A stretch of DNA of 64,000 nt from Mojavia pulchra JT2-VF2 (lineage in GTDB: Bacteria; Cyanobacteriota; Cyanobacteriia; Cyanobacteriales; Nostocaceae), in contig JAHHHN010000002.1 in assembly GCA_019359325.1 (NCBI GenBank), forward strand, positions 1 through 64,000, read 5' to 3'. Every line of letters begins with the position of its first letter. The first letter of the stretch is position 1. The position numbers were made by a program, and so were the translations under genes. A model generated the notes under the pieces. The model was given only the letters and a program-made list of their open reading frames with translations, did no database searches and was not told the origin of the DNA. Positions 34,719 through 44,507 of the stretch are shown here, in pieces.

Positions 34719-36503
34719 ATGAAATTTTATAGGAAACTCATTACTAAATTTCAGCATTTTTGGTTGCTAATAATTTTGGCTTTAGCCACAGCAATAACAA
34801 TTGCTGCTTGCAATCCATCTAACTTGAAAAAAGCTTCTGCTCAAGTACCACAATTAGTAACCACTATTCTTAGTGATCCTAAAACATTTAACTTGGCTCT
34901 CAGCCAAGAATCACCAAATATATTTGGTTTAACTTACGCAGGATTAATTACCCAAAATCCAATTACCGGTAAAGTTGAGCCAGATTTAGCGGAATCATGG
35001 CAAATTTCCGAAGACAAATTGCGATTTACTTTTACTTTACGTGAAGGATTGAAATGGTCTGATGGGCAGCCACTCACAGCTGAAGATGTTGTATTTACTT
35101 ATAACGATCTCTACTTCAATGAAGCGATTCCTACAGATGTTAGAGACGGTTTCAGAATCGGTCTGAGTCGGAAGCTACCTAAGGTACAAAAACTTGATGA
35201 ACGCCGAGTTGAATTTATTCTACCGGAACCTTTTAGACCTTTTTTACTGAATACAGGCACTTCTATCTTACCTGCCCATGCACTGCGAGAATCTGTGAAA
35301 CAGAAAGATGCAGAAGGAAAGCCAACTTTCTTGAGCAAGTGGGGTGTAGATACTCCTCCAGAGCAAATTGTTGTTAACGGCCCATACAAACTTGAGCGCT
35401 ATGACACAAGTGAACGTGTGGTGTTTCGGCGTAATCCTTACTACTGGCGCAAAGACACTCAAGGTAAAGCCCAACCTTATATTGAACGTATAGTTTGGCA
35501 AATAGTCGAAAATACGGATACTTCTTTGCTACAATTTCGGTCTGCTGGACTAGATACTGTAACAGTCACACCTGAATATTTTTCTTTGCTAAAAGTCCAA
35601 GAAAAGCAAGGAAATTTCAAAATTTATGGAAATGAACCTGGCACAGGTACAACGTTTGTTTTTTTTAATTTAAATAAAGGTAAAAGAAATGGAAAGCCAC
35701 TGGTAGATCCAGTAAAATCGCGCTGGTTCAATACAGTTGAATTTAGGCAAGCAGTAGCTTATGCTATCGATCGCCAAACGATGATTAATAACACTTATCG
35801 CGGCTTAGGTGTACCACAAAACTCACCAGTTACAGTACAAAGCCCTTATTACCTTTCGCCTCAAGAAGGGCTAAAAGTGTATGATTATAATCGTGAAAAA
35901 GCAAAGCAACTGCTAATCAAAGCTGGATTTAAATACAACCAACAAGGCCAGTTACTAGATGCTCAGGGAAACCGTGTTCGCTTTAGTTTGCTCACTAACT
36001 CTGGAAATAAAATCCGCGAGGCAATAGGATCACAGATTAAACAAGACTTGAATAAAATAGGTATGCAAGTCGATTTCGCTCCATTGGCATGGAATACTTA
36101 TACAGATAAGCTGTCTAATACCTTAGACTGGGAAGCTTCTATGCTAGGTTTGACTGGTGGTTTAGAACCAAACGATGGTTCTAATGTCTGGTCACCTGAT
36201 GGGGGATTACATATGTTCAATCAAAAACCACAACCTGGGCAAAAACCGATTGAGGGTAGAGAAGTAGCCCCTTGGGAAGCAGAAATAGGTAAGCTATATA
36301 TTCAAGCTGCACAGGAATTTGATGAAGCAAAGGTAAAAGAAATTTACGGTGAAACTCAGCGGATTAGTCAAGAATATTTACCCTTTATTTACCTAGTTAA
36401 TCAGTTGTCAATGTCAGCAGTACGTAATCGCTTTGAAGGTATTAATTATTCTGCAATAGGTGGCGCATTCTGGAATATTCATGAAATCAAAATCACTGAT
36501 TAG
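34719..36503 (+). CDS. Oligopeptide-type ABC transporter substrate-binding lipoprotein
   Basis: A 594-residue SBP_bac_5 family receptor. The N-terminus is a lipoprotein signal: a hydrophobic stretch then lipobox IAAC with Cys31, so it is tethered in the periplasm. The family signature (TFTLREGLKWSDGQPLTAEDVVFTYN) follows near residue 105-135. It has an intact C-terminus that ends AIGGAFWNIHEIKI. No permease or ATPase gene is beside it, so the transporter core is elsewhere. Substrate may be di- or oligopeptides. Confidence 0.93.
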   Translation: MKFYRKLITKFQHFWLLIILALATAITIAACNPSNLKKASAQVPQLVTTILSDPKTFNLALSQESPNIFGLTYAGLITQNPITGKVEPDLAESWQISEDKLRFTFTLREGLKWSDGQPLTAEDVVFTYNDLYFNEAIPTDVRDGFRIGLSRKLPKVQKLDERRVEFILPEPFRPFLLNTGTSILPAHALRESVKQKDAEGKPTFLSKWGVDTPPEQIVVNGPYKLERYDTSERVVFRRNPYYWRKDTQGKAQPYIERIVWQIVENTDTSLLQFRSAGLDTVTVTPEYFSLLKVQEKQGNFKIYGNEPGTGTTFVFFNLNKGKRNGKPLVDPVKSRWFNTVEFRQAVAYAIDRQTMINNTYRGLGVPQNSPVTVQSPYYLSPQEGLKVYDYNREKAKQLLIKAGFKYNQQGQLLDAQGNRVRFSLLTNSGNKIREAIGSQIKQDLNKIGMQVDFAPLAWNTYTDKLSNTLDWEASMLGLTGGLEPNDGSNVWSPDGGLHMFNQKPQPGQKPIEGREVAPWEAEIGKLYIQAAQEFDEAKVKEIYGETQRISQEYLPFIYLVNQLSMSAVRNRFEGINYSAIGGAFWNIHEIKITD

Positions 36504-36597
36504 TCATTAGTCATTAGTTATTCGTTAGTGATTAGTAGTATCTAACAGCTAACCACTGACAATTGGCAATTGACAACTGACAGAGGACTAATTATCA

Positions 36598-37386
36598 ATG
36601 ACGACTGAAAAATCTTTGCGATCGCTCCTAGAAGCGGTTGCTAATGGTAACGTTACCCCAGATAGGGCACTCGACAACCTCAAAGACTTAGCTTATGAAC
36701 CAGTAGGTGAGTTCGCCAAAATTGACCACCATCGCAGCTTGAGAACTGGTTTCCCTGAAGTCATCTGGGGTTTAGGTAAGACTCCCGATCAAATTGCTCA
36801 AATTATGGAGGTAATGCGCCACCGTAGTCCGGTGGTAATGGCAACTCGGATTGAACCGGCAATTTACGCTGCATTGCAATCGAAAGTCAGAGGTTTGCAA
36901 TACTACGAGTTGGCGCGAATTTGTGCGATCGCTCCCTCTAACATCGAACCACAATTTCAGGGCATCATCAGTATTCTTTCTGCTGGTACTGCTGATTTAC
37001 CCGTTGCAGAAGAAGCAGCTGTGACAGCAGAACTCTCTGGTTTTCGGGTACAGCGCCTCTGGGATGTTGGGGTGGCTGGAATTCATCGTTTACTAAGTAA
37101 TCGCCACTTGATTGAGTCAGCATCAGTTTTGATTGTTGTGGCGGGGATGGAAGGCGCATTACCAAGCGTTGTTGCAGGTTTGGCAGATTGTCCTGTGGTT
37201 GCAGTGCCTACCAGCATAGGTTACGGAGCTAGTTTTGGTGGGTTAGCACCTCTATTGACAATGCTCAACTCTTGTGCGCCTGGAGTAGGCGTAGTGAATA
37301 TTGATAATGGCTTTGGCGCAGCAGTTTTAGCAGGGCAAATTTTGCGAACAGCCGAGAAATTGCGGTTGGCATTATCTGCATCTTGA
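36598..37386 (+). CDS. larB: Nickel pincer cofactor biosynthesis protein LarB
   Basis: Carboxylates and hydrolyses nicotinic acid adenine dinucleotide in making the nickel-pincer cofactor of lactate racemase. The 262-residue protein has a C-terminal AIR-carboxylase (PurE)-like domain with VAGMEGALPSVVAGLADCPVVAVPTSIGYGASFGGLAPLLTMLNSCAPGVGVVNIDNGFGAA, and the N-terminal helical part. No larC, larE or larA gene is near. A run of TTAGTCA heptamers precedes it (36503-36535). Confidence 0.93.
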   Translation: MTTEKSLRSLLEAVANGNVTPDRALDNLKDLAYEPVGEFAKIDHHRSLRTGFPEVIWGLGKTPDQIAQIMEVMRHRSPVVMATRIEPAIYAALQSKVRGLQYYELARICAIAPSNIEPQFQGIISILSAGTADLPVAEEAAVTAELSGFRVQRLWDVGVAGIHRLLSNRHLIESASVLIVVAGMEGALPSVVAGLADCPVVAVPTSIGYGASFGGLAPLLTMLNSCAPGVGVVNIDNGFGAAVLAGQILRTAEKLRLALSAS

Positions 37387-37497
37387 GGTTATGACATTAA
37401 AGTTATGCACCACCTCAGTAGATTATCAGTAGTCAGTAAATATCACTAAATTTCTGGCAGCTGATAAATGCAGTTAATAAATTATTAATGAGTAAAT

Positions 37498-37701
37498 ATG
37501 AACTACTTCAGTGATTCGATATCTGAGGCATTTTGGCATTTGCCTGTGACGTCAACGCTAGCCCAAACCGTTACCGATCCCAATGTAATTGGTCAAATGC
37601 AGCATAGTTGGAACCATTTTGTGAAGACCGGTCAAATCTGGGCGCTGTTGATTGGTTTGGTCATTGGCTATATGATTCGGAGTCTAACTAGCTACGGTTG
37701 A
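37498..37701 (+). CDS. Small single-span membrane protein upstream of argH
   Basis: A 67-residue protein. It has a soluble first half (TSTLAQTVTDPNVIGQMQHSWNHF) and one transmembrane segment near residues 49-63 (IWALLIGLVIGYMIRSLTSY). No known function or domain. It is compact, starts at an ATG and has clean codon use for the genome, so it is probably real. An argH gene follows after a heptamer-repeat spacer. Confidence 0.55.
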   Translation: MNYFSDSISEAFWHLPVTSTLAQTVTDPNVIGQMQHSWNHFVKTGQIWALLIGLVIGYMIRSLTSYG

Positions 37702-37707
37702 CACTCA

Positions 37708-37795
37708 TAGGGACTAGGGACTAGGGATTAGGGATTAGGGACTGGGAAGAGTTTTCCTAATACCCAATACCCAGTACCCAGTACCCAATACCCAA
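37708..37795. repeat. Facing G-rich and C-rich heptamer tracts
   Basis: Five TAGGGAC/TAGGGAT heptamers (37708-37742) face five TACCCAA/TACCCAG heptamers (37761-37795). The GGG and CCC triplets recur every seven bases, so the two can pair into a long imperfect hairpin just before argH. This is the short tandem (STRR) class. Confidence 0.75.
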
Positions 37796-37808
37796 TCCAT
37801 TTGTATCT

Positions 37809-39194
37809 ATGACCGAACAACAAACTTGGAGCCAACGGTTTGAATCAGCGCTACATCCGGCGATCGCCCGTTTTAATGCCAGTATAGGTTTTGACATAGA
37901 ATTAATCGAATATGACCTGACTGGCTCCCAAGCTCATGCCAAAATGTTGGCTCACACGGGCATTATTTCCCCAGAGGAAGGAAATCTTCTGGTTACAGGT
38001 TTAGAACAAATTCGTCAGGAATATCGCCAAGGAACATTTAATCCTGGAATCGATGCCGAAGATGTACACTTTGCTGTAGAACGGCGATTGACAGAAATTG
38101 TTGGTGATGTGGGTAAAAAGCTGCACACCGCGCGATCGCGCAATGACCAAGTTGGCACTGATACCAGACTCTACCTCCGCGACCAAATCCAAAAAATCAA
38201 AAACCAATTACGGGAATTTCAAGCTGTTTTATTAGATTTAGCTGAAAAAAACATTGAAACTCTAATTCCTGGCTATACCCACCTGCAACGCGCCCAGCCT
38301 TTAAGTTTGGCTCACCATCTCTTGGCATACTTTCACATGGCGCAACGCGACTGGGAACGTTTAGTAGATGTTTATCGCCGAGTTAATATCTCGCCCTTGG
38401 GGTGTGGTGCTTTAGCCGGAACGACTTTCCCCATTGACCGCCACTACACAGCCGAACTCTTAGATTTTGAGAACATTTATGCTAACAGCCTTGATGGAGT
38501 GAGCGATCGCGACTTTGCAATCGAGTTTCTTTGTGCTGCCAGTCTCATTATGGTTCACCTCAGCCGCCTCTCAGAAGAAGTGATTCTTTGGTCATCAGAA
38601 GAATTTCGCTTCGTCACCCTCAAAGATAGCTGCGCCACTGGTTCCAGCATTATGCCCCAAAAGAAAAACCCCGATGTGCCAGAACTCGTGCGGGGAAAAA
38701 CAGGGCGTGTATTTGGTCATCTGCAAGCAATGTTGGTGATGATGAAAGGGCTACCTCTGGCGTATAACAAAGATTTGCAAGAAGACAAAGAAGGTTTGTT
38801 TGACAGCGTTAACACAGTCAAAGCTTGCCTAGAAGCAATAACAATTTTGCTCAAAGAAGGTTTAGAATTTCGCACTCAGCGTTTAGCACAAGCAGTGACA
38901 GAAGACTTTTCTAACGCTACCGATGTAGCAGATTATTTAGCAGCGCGAGGTGTCCCCTTCCGAGAAGCCTACAATCTCGTGGGTAAAGTGGTAAAAACCA
39001 GCATTGTCGCAGGTAAACTTCTTAAAGATTTAAAGTTGGAAGAGTGGCAACAAATTCATCCAGCATTTGCCGCCGATATTTATGAAGTGATATCCCCTCG
39101 CCAAGTTGTGGCTGCCCGTAATAGTTATGGCGGTACTGGCTTTGCACAAGTACGTAACGCACTCCTTGCTGCTCGTGTTCAAATTAAAAAATAA
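37809..39194 (+). CDS. argH: Argininosuccinate lyase
   Basis: Last step of arginine synthesis, splitting argininosuccinate to arginine and fumarate. The 461-residue protein starts at ATG 37809 and carries the superfamily signature [13 protein letters not shown] and the [12 protein letters not shown] block. Arginine made here is one substrate of the cyanophycin synthetase encoded 6 kb away, although the genes are not in one operon. A terminator hairpin follows. Confidence 0.97.
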   Translation: MTEQQTWSQRFESALHPAIARFNASIGFDIELIEYDLTGSQAHAKMLAHTGIISPEEGNLLVTGLEQIRQEYRQGTFNPGIDAEDVHFAVERRLTEIVGDVGKKLHTARSRNDQVGTDTRLYLRDQIQKIKNQLREFQAVLLDLAEKNIETLIPGYTHLQRAQPLSLAHHLLAYFHMAQRDWERLVDVYRRVNISPLGCGALAGTTFPIDRHYTAELLDFENIYANSLDGVSDRDFAIEFLCAASLIMVHLSRLSEEVILWSSEEFRFVTLKDSCATGSSIMPQKKNPDVPELVRGKTGRVFGHLQAMLVMMKGLPLAYNKDLQEDKEGLFDSVNTVKACLEAITILLKEGLEFRTQRLAQAVTEDFSNATDVADYLAARGVPFREAYNLVGKVVKTSIVAGKLLKDLKLEEWQQIHPAFAADIYEVISPRQVVAARNSYGGTGFAQVRNALLAARVQIKK

Positions 39195-39255
39195 AGAAAC
39201 TGGCGGCTGGCGATTGAGAAATTTCGCTAATATCTGATAGCCAATCCCAATAAAT

Positions 39256-39285
39256 TAGGGCGTACAAATGTAAATGTACGCCCTA
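39256..39285. terminator. Bidirectional hairpin between argH and the small basic protein
   Basis: TAGGGCGTACA and its reverse complement flank an 8-base loop (11-bp stem). On the minus strand a T-rich stretch follows, so it fits best as terminator of the 39327-39491 gene. Confidence 0.6.
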
Positions 39286-39326
39286 AAAATTCAAAGACTC
39301 AAAGAGTAAGAATTTTATTAGGTGAC

Positions 39327-39491
39327 TTACTCAGCATCAACTGCTGCTGCGCCCTCATCTTCCTCACTCTTAGGTGGTCTTTGTTGGAACCTTCTCTGCA
39401 TTCTTCCTGTGGTAGTTCGTTTACGAAACTTTCTGGCATATGCCTGGTTCCGTAGCGCCTTTTCTTTTTTCGGATTGCGGCGCTTAGCCAT
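39327..39491 (-). CDS. Small basic conserved cyanobacterial protein
   Basis: 54 residues from ATG 39491, MAKRRNPKKEKALRNQAYARKFRKRT followed by a basic middle and an acidic tail (PPKSEEDEGAAAVDAE). The 68-residue longer frame is not used because MAKRRNPKKEKA is the usual start in related cyanobacterial entries. A strongly basic N-terminus suggests RNA or ribosome binding, but that is inference and no family name is known to me. Confidence 0.65.
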   Translation of the reverse strand: MAKRRNPKKEKALRNQAYARKFRKRTTTGRMQRRFQQRPPKSEEDEGAAAVDAE

Positions 39492-40186
39492 GTTCACCTC
39501 ATTAATAAACAACAAAAAAGAGCTACTAGGCAATATTAGCTACTGATGTTACTGATATAATTTTAGCCTAGTCTAGCTGTTAACATTCTTTGAACAGCAT
39601 ACAATTATAGCGCAATCACTCTTGTTATGTCAAGAGTAATTCTGAATTCTCTTTGCGTAAAATTCCAGTAAGGAACAAATCATCTATCCTAAATATTTTA
39701 AGATGTTTGTACTTAATTAATAGATAAAGAAACGAGAAAAATTTTCAGGATATTATCCACCTCAACATAAAATAGATATTGATTAAACATTATCAAAAAA
39801 TAATATTTAATGAAATTAGTTGGAATTGAATACTATTAAAAAATTGCTAACAATCAATAAATTATGCAAGCTTAATTAGTAAAATTAACACCTAGCCATT
39901 TTTTATGTTTTAAATTTGTTTTTAAAGCTATTATCAGCTAGCTAATTATATTCAACTGAATTTGAATAAAAACTTATAAATATTTTTAATTAATTATTCA
40001 ATTTTGTATAAAAACATACGCTAACTTTTTAAAATCAAATGATAAAATTAGGATGTTCTACGCACGCGTTAGAATAAAACTCCAAGCTACAAACAGATTT
40101 GTATAACACAAAACTCAATACTTTAGTATTTGAGATTTGCTGTTAAGTAGTAAGGAATCATAGAATACAACACAAACATTTGAAGA
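39492..40186. promoter_or_regulatory. Long AT-rich intergenic region
   Basis: About 695 bp with very low G+C and no convincing coding sequence or RNA structure. It is a divergent promoter region for the small basic protein and the Nudix gene. A near-palindrome CTCAATAC-TTTA-GTATTTGAG is near 40112-40133. Confidence 0.45.
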
Positions 40187-40681
40187 TTGAACGTTCTTGC
40201 TTTTTTCACGGTAGCTGTACAGTCCACCCGTAGCTTATGGCGCTTTGGACAAACGGTACTCGGTATTATATTCCGTCATCCGATTACTGGCACCAGCATC
40301 ATCCCGATTTTACCTGATGGTCGGATTGTGTTGATTCGGCGGAGTGATAATGGTCGCTGGGCATTGCCTGGAGGTATGGTGGACTGGGGAGAAGATATTC
40401 CTAGTACAGTCCGCCGAGAGTTGCTGGAGGAAACAGGACTAGAATTAGTGCAAATTCGGCGTTTGGTTGGGGTTTATTCCTCACCAGAGCGAGATCCCAG
40501 AATCCATTCGATTTGTGTTGCTGTGGAAGCAGAAGTACAAGGAGCAATGGAGATTCGAGATAAATTGGAAGTTATAGACATCCAAGCTTTTGCTCCCGAC
40601 TCCCTACCTTCAGGGCCAATGTCTCACGATCACTCTCAGCAGTTACAAGACTATTTAAATGGCTTGACAACAGTGGCATAA
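40187..40681 (+). CDS. Nudix hydrolase
   Basis: A 164-residue protein with a full Nudix box (PGGMVDWGEDIPSTVRRELLEETGLEL). The start codon is TTG at 40187, because a stop precedes it in frame and no ATG follows before the conserved region; the true start is therefore weak. The substrate region preceding the box, SIIPILPDGRIVLIRRSDNGRWALPGG, is standard. The protein resembles the one at 20063-20494 and is not closely related to the ADP-ribose type at 15172-15753. Confidence 0.82.
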   Translation: MNVLAFFTVAVQSTRSLWRFGQTVLGIIFRHPITGTSIIPILPDGRIVLIRRSDNGRWALPGGMVDWGEDIPSTVRRELLEETGLELVQIRRLVGVYSSPERDPRIHSICVAVEAEVQGAMEIRDKLEVIDIQAFAPDSLPSGPMSHDHSQQLQDYLNGLTTVA

Positions 40682-40772
40682 CACTATTTACTTCTTAGTC
40701 AATAGTCATTTGTTCCAATTCAGTGAACGATGACTATTGACTAATATGCTAAAAATTAACTCTTAAATTCAA

Positions 40773-41588
40773 ATGGATGCGCTATTTCATAACTCCCGGA
40801 GAAAGCTCTCTCAAGGACTATTATTCTGGCGTGAGGTGGGTAAAGGAACTCCAGTAATTTTATTACATGGCGCTTGGAACGAAAGCAGTCAATGGGTAAA
40901 AGTAATGGAATCCCTGTCGCGGGATTTTCATTGCTTTGCACCTGATTTATTAGGTTTTGGTGAGTCCGAAAATCCTAATATCCACTACTCGATTGATTTA
41001 GAAGTGGAGTGTCTAGCTGAGTTATTGCAAGCTTTAAAACTAGAAAAAGTATATTTAGTAGGACACTCCTTGGGTGGTTGGATTGCTGCTAGCTACGCTT
41101 TAAAATATCCAGAACAAGTTTATGGCCTAGTACTGCTGTCGCCAGAGGGTGTAAAAATAGAAGGGCAAAAGAAGCAATGGCAAAAAATGCAGCGGTTAGT
41201 GGGCTATTCGCCCTTGATAGTTAAACTATTACGACTGCTTCATCCTTTGGCTAAAATTCTGGGTTTGCATGAAAAAATTCAACACGATTTACAACTGCGT
41301 CAAGTGCTATTGCAATACCCCATAGGCTGCCAATTATTATTTCAAAGGCAACAGCCAGAAATTGAGGCTGAATTATTGCAAGATAGATTGCACCTGATAG
41401 AAGCCCCAGTTTTGATTTTACAAGGTGGCAAAGACACAGCAGCAGCTTTAGCTAAAAGTCAGGCTTACACTCAGCTAATTTCTAACGTTGATTTAAAAAT
41501 GATTGCTCACGCAGGAAATGACCTACCAGAATCTTGTGCTGGGGTTGTAGCTGGAGATGTTAAAGACTTTATCAAAGGTGAGAAGTAG
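40773..41588 (+). CDS. Alpha/beta hydrolase
   Basis: A 271-residue alpha/beta-hydrolase. The oxyanion motif HGAWNESSQW, nucleophile elbow GHSLGG (Ser near 95), acid in LILQGGKDTAAAL and a final His (AHAGNDLPES) give a complete catalytic triad. The substrate is not visible: esterase, lipase-like or C-C hydrolase are all possible. Convergent with coaX. Confidence 0.85.
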   Translation: MDALFHNSRRKLSQGLLFWREVGKGTPVILLHGAWNESSQWVKVMESLSRDFHCFAPDLLGFGESENPNIHYSIDLEVECLAELLQALKLEKVYLVGHSLGGWIAASYALKYPEQVYGLVLLSPEGVKIEGQKKQWQKMQRLVGYSPLIVKLLRLLHPLAKILGLHEKIQHDLQLRQVLLQYPIGCQLLFQRQQPEIEAELLQDRLHLIEAPVLILQGGKDTAAALAKSQAYTQLISNVDLKMIAHAGNDLPESCAGVVAGDVKDFIKGEK

Positions 41589-41614
41589 TAAATTTCAAGT
41601 TGTTAACTACTAAT

Positions 41615-42487
41615 TTAGCGCTCAAGGCTAATCACTATTTTTTGCATTCCCCAAAAAGTTAAATTCGGTTCTACAATTAATCGCGTTGCGATCGCAGGAT
41701 ATAATTCTTGAAAATAGTTTAATAGAATTGTGCGATCGCCTCCTTTAATCGCAACATTTCCATCAGGAAATAATTGCCACCATGCTTCAATAAAATCTTT
41801 TATTCCCGCTAATAAAGTGTAAATTACTCCACTTTGAATTGCCTCTGTTGTATTTAAAGCAAAACGTGGAGGTAGATACGATATAGCTTGCGTTTCTAAT
41901 TGTGGTAACTGTCCTGTTTTTTGACCAAGAGTCGCAAACTGCAAACCTAATCCTGGTAAAATTGCGCCGCCAACCAGACAGTGGTTAACATCTGCGCCTG
42001 TAAAAGTTAGTGCAGTTCCAGCATCAATTACCAGCATCGGAAAACCCCAAGTTTTACCAGCACCCCACAAAGCCAAAGCACGGTCAATTCCTAATGTAGG
42101 ATATACATTCTTCAGCGATACTTGCTCTAAGGTAATCACCTCAACATAGGGGTAAGTTTGCCAAAGTGCTGTTTGGCTAGGAACTACAGAAGCGATGGCG
42201 AGGGGGAGGGGGGGACAAGGGGAGGGGGGGACAAGGGGAGGGGGGGACAAGGGGAAAATATCTTTGGTATTTCCGCGTTTTCTATTCCTCTTCTGAGGTG
42301 GGAAAATTTCTGGTGGCAAATCATCTAAGGTTTTAGAGTTAGCCAACTGCTGTATGACTAACTCAGGTAAATAATCAGTATCCCAGGTACAGTCAAGGGT
42401 TTGACCAGCAAATAACGCCCAATGTAGCCGAGAATTGCCAATTTCCAAAGCTAGCCAAGTATTCTCTGTGTACCTCTGTAATTTCAC
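41615..42487 (-). CDS. coaX: Type III pantothenate kinase with a repeat-derived insert
   Basis: First step of coenzyme A synthesis, phosphorylating pantothenate. The 290-residue protein is longer than the usual about 250-260. The N-terminal [14 protein letters not shown], the substrate motif [12 protein letters not shown] and the central [24 protein letters not shown] are intact. Between residues about 62 and 96 it has an inserted stretch [18 protein letters not shown], which comes from a G-rich DNA repeat at 42199-42255 with the same CCCCTTGTCCCC wording seen in the intergenic repeats. The insert seems tolerated because it lies between conserved blocks. Divergent from flv3. Confidence 0.92.
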   Translation of the reverse strand: MKLQRYTENTWLALEIGNSRLHWALFAGQTLDCTWDTDYLPELVIQQLANSKTLDDLPPEIFPPQKRNRKRGNTKDIFPLSPPPLVPPSPCPPLPLAIASVVPSQTALWQTYPYVEVITLEQVSLKNVYPTLGIDRALALWGAGKTWGFPMLVIDAGTALTFTGADVNHCLVGGAILPGLGLQFATLGQKTGQLPQLETQAISYLPPRFALNTTEAIQSGVIYTLLAGIKDFIEAWWQLFPDGNVAIKGGDRTILLNYFQELYPAIATRLIVEPNLTFWGMQKIVISLER

Positions 42488-42597
42488 AGTTTTAACTTTC
42501 TTAAGTTATTCATAGTTTTTTTAATAAAAATTAACAATAAACACGTGTAACAATAAAAGTCAGAGGAAAAATACTCATTTTGTCAAGGAGGGGAGTT

Positions 42598-44322
42598 ATG
42601 GTAGCGCTCACCGAAAAAGTTGAAAAAAGGCTCACCATACAGACTGTGGAAATTGCTCAAGATACTACAGCAATTCGCTCTTTGGACTGGGATCGCGATC
42701 GCTTCGATATTGAATTTGGTCTGCAAAACGGTACTACCTACAACTCATTTCTCATTCGCGGTGAGCAGACTGCTTTAGTTGATACTTCCCACGAAAAGTT
42801 TCGCCAGCTGTATTTTGACACCCTAACAGGACTGATCAATCCTACAGAGATTGATTATTTAATTATCAGCCACACCGAGCCAGACCACAGTGGTCTAGTT
42901 AAAGAATTGCTACAAATGGCTCCAGAAATCACTGTTGTCGCCTCGAAAGTAGCAATCCAGTTTCTAGAAGATTTTGTGCATCAGCCATTTAAGCGCCGGA
43001 TTGTGAAAAATGGCGATCGCTTAGATTTAGGTAACGGGCACGAACTAGAATTTGTCATCGCCCCAAACCTACACTGGCCTGATACTATCTTCAGCTTCGA
43101 CCACAAAAACCAAATTCTCTACACCTGTGACGCTTTCGGGATGCACTATTGCTCTGATAGCACCTTTGACGAAGACTTAAAAACTATTGAAGCAGATTTT
43201 AAATATTACTATGAATGCTTGATGGGGCCGAATGCGCGTTCAGTGCTGTCTGCCCTCAAGCGCATGGGAGAACTACCTACTGTAAAAATGATTGCCACCG
43301 GTCACGGGCCGCTACTTTACCACAACGTTGAAGAACTAACCGGACGTTACCGCACTTGGAGTCAAAAACAAACGAAGGCAGAAACAGCCGTTGGTATATT
43401 TTACGTTTCCGAATACGGTTATAGCGATCGCCTCGCCCAAGCAATTGCCAACGGTATCAGCAAAACTGGAGTTGCCGTAGAATGGGTAGACTTGAGTTCG
43501 GGAGTTGATTTACAAGAACTGCGGGAATTGGTTGGTCGTTGTGCTGGACTTGTCGTTGGTGTGCCTCCAGTTTCTAGTTCTGCAAATACTCAAGCAGCGC
43601 TGAGTACTGTTTTAGGATCTGCCAAAGAAAAACAAGCCATCGGCATATTTGAAACTGGTGGTGGTGATGACGAACCAATAGATCCTTTAGTGAGTAAATT
43701 CCGCAATTTAGGTCTGACAACAGTTTTCCCAGCAATTCGGATCAAACAAACTCCTACAGAAAATACTTACAAGCTGTGTGAAGAAGCAGGAACCGACTTG
43801 GGGCAATGGGTAACACGCGATCGCAGCATCAAAGCGATGAAATCTTTGGGTGCTGATCTGGACAAAGCACTAGGCAGACTCAGCGGTGGACTATACATTA
43901 TCACTGCCAAAAAAGGTGATGTCTCCAGTGCAATGTTAGCCTCCTGGGTGAGTCAAGCAAGCTTCAAACCGTTGGGATTCTCCATTGCAGTTGCCAAAGA
44001 TAGGGCAATTGAATCACTGATGCAAGTAGGCGATCGCTTTGTTCTCAACGTCTTAGAAGAAGGCAATTATCAGCCACTCATGAAACACTTTTTGAAGCGA
44101 TTCGCCCCTGGTGCAGATCGCTTTGAAGGCGTAAAAACTCAGCCAGCCGAAAATGGCGCACCTATCCTTACCGATGCTTTGGCATACATCGAGTGCGAAG
44201 TCGTCAGCCGGATGGATTGTGGCGATCACTGGGCAGTCTACAGCACCGTCTATGCCGGACGAGTATCTAAACCAGATGCCTTGACTGCTGTGCATCACCG
44301 TAAAGTTGGTAATCACTACTAA
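42598..44322 (+). CDS. flv3: Flavodiiron protein, Flv3-type
   Basis: A 574-residue protein from ATG 42598 with AAGGAGGGG upstream. Layout: metallo-beta-lactamase domain (about 35-250), flavodoxin domain, and C-terminal flavin reductase domain. The metal-ligand motif SHTEPDHSG is complete (HxExDH), which fits the Flv3/Flv2 side. In cyanobacteria Flv1/Flv3 heterodimers reduce O2 to water with electrons from photosystem I. It sits directly before an Flv1-type gene, an order I recall from the heterocyst-type pair (flv3B-flv1B); the A-type pair is split. flv2/flv4 are less likely for the same reason. Confidence 0.92.
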   Translation: MVALTEKVEKRLTIQTVEIAQDTTAIRSLDWDRDRFDIEFGLQNGTTYNSFLIRGEQTALVDTSHEKFRQLYFDTLTGLINPTEIDYLIISHTEPDHSGLVKELLQMAPEITVVASKVAIQFLEDFVHQPFKRRIVKNGDRLDLGNGHELEFVIAPNLHWPDTIFSFDHKNQILYTCDAFGMHYCSDSTFDEDLKTIEADFKYYYECLMGPNARSVLSALKRMGELPTVKMIATGHGPLLYHNVEELTGRYRTWSQKQTKAETAVGIFYVSEYGYSDRLAQAIANGISKTGVAVEWVDLSSGVDLQELRELVGRCAGLVVGVPPVSSSANTQAALSTVLGSAKEKQAIGIFETGGGDDEPIDPLVSKFRNLGLTTVFPAIRIKQTPTENTYKLCEEAGTDLGQWVTRDRSIKAMKSLGADLDKALGRLSGGLYIITAKKGDVSSAMLASWVSQASFKPLGFSIAVAKDRAIESLMQVGDRFVLNVLEEGNYQPLMKHFLKRFAPGADRFEGVKTQPAENGAPILTDALAYIECEVVSRMDCGDHWAVYSTVYAGRVSKPDALTAVHHRKVGNHY

Positions 44323-44381
44323 GGGTTAGGGACAAGGGACTGGGGATTGGGGACAAGGGGACTGGGGGACAAGGGGACAAA

Positions 44382-44470
44382 GGGAAAGAACTATGAATAA
44401 CTCTTGCTCCTTGTCTCCCCATCCCCCATGCTCCTTGTCCTCTTCACCCAATGCCCAATGCCCAATGCCC
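44382..44470 (+). repeat. 89-bp dispersed repeat, copy B
   Basis: Perfect copy of 33906-33994, in the same orientation and 10,476 bp away. It is in the spacer between flv3 and flv1, framed by CCCCATG and GGGGACAAGGGG tracts. Confidence 0.9.
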
Positions 44471-44507
44471 AATGCCCCATGCCCAATTCCCCATCCCCCA
44501 AACCGCC

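Noticed and set aside
39256-39285. Fourth REP palindrome
   Set aside because: It is a hairpin with similar GGGC start but has an 8-base loop and lacks the GTAGGGG head, so it is listed as a terminator only.
42488-42597. NtcA-type GTA-N8-TAC site upstream of flv3
   Set aside because: A GTGTAACAATAAAAG stretch was checked but lacks the TAC half at the right spacing.
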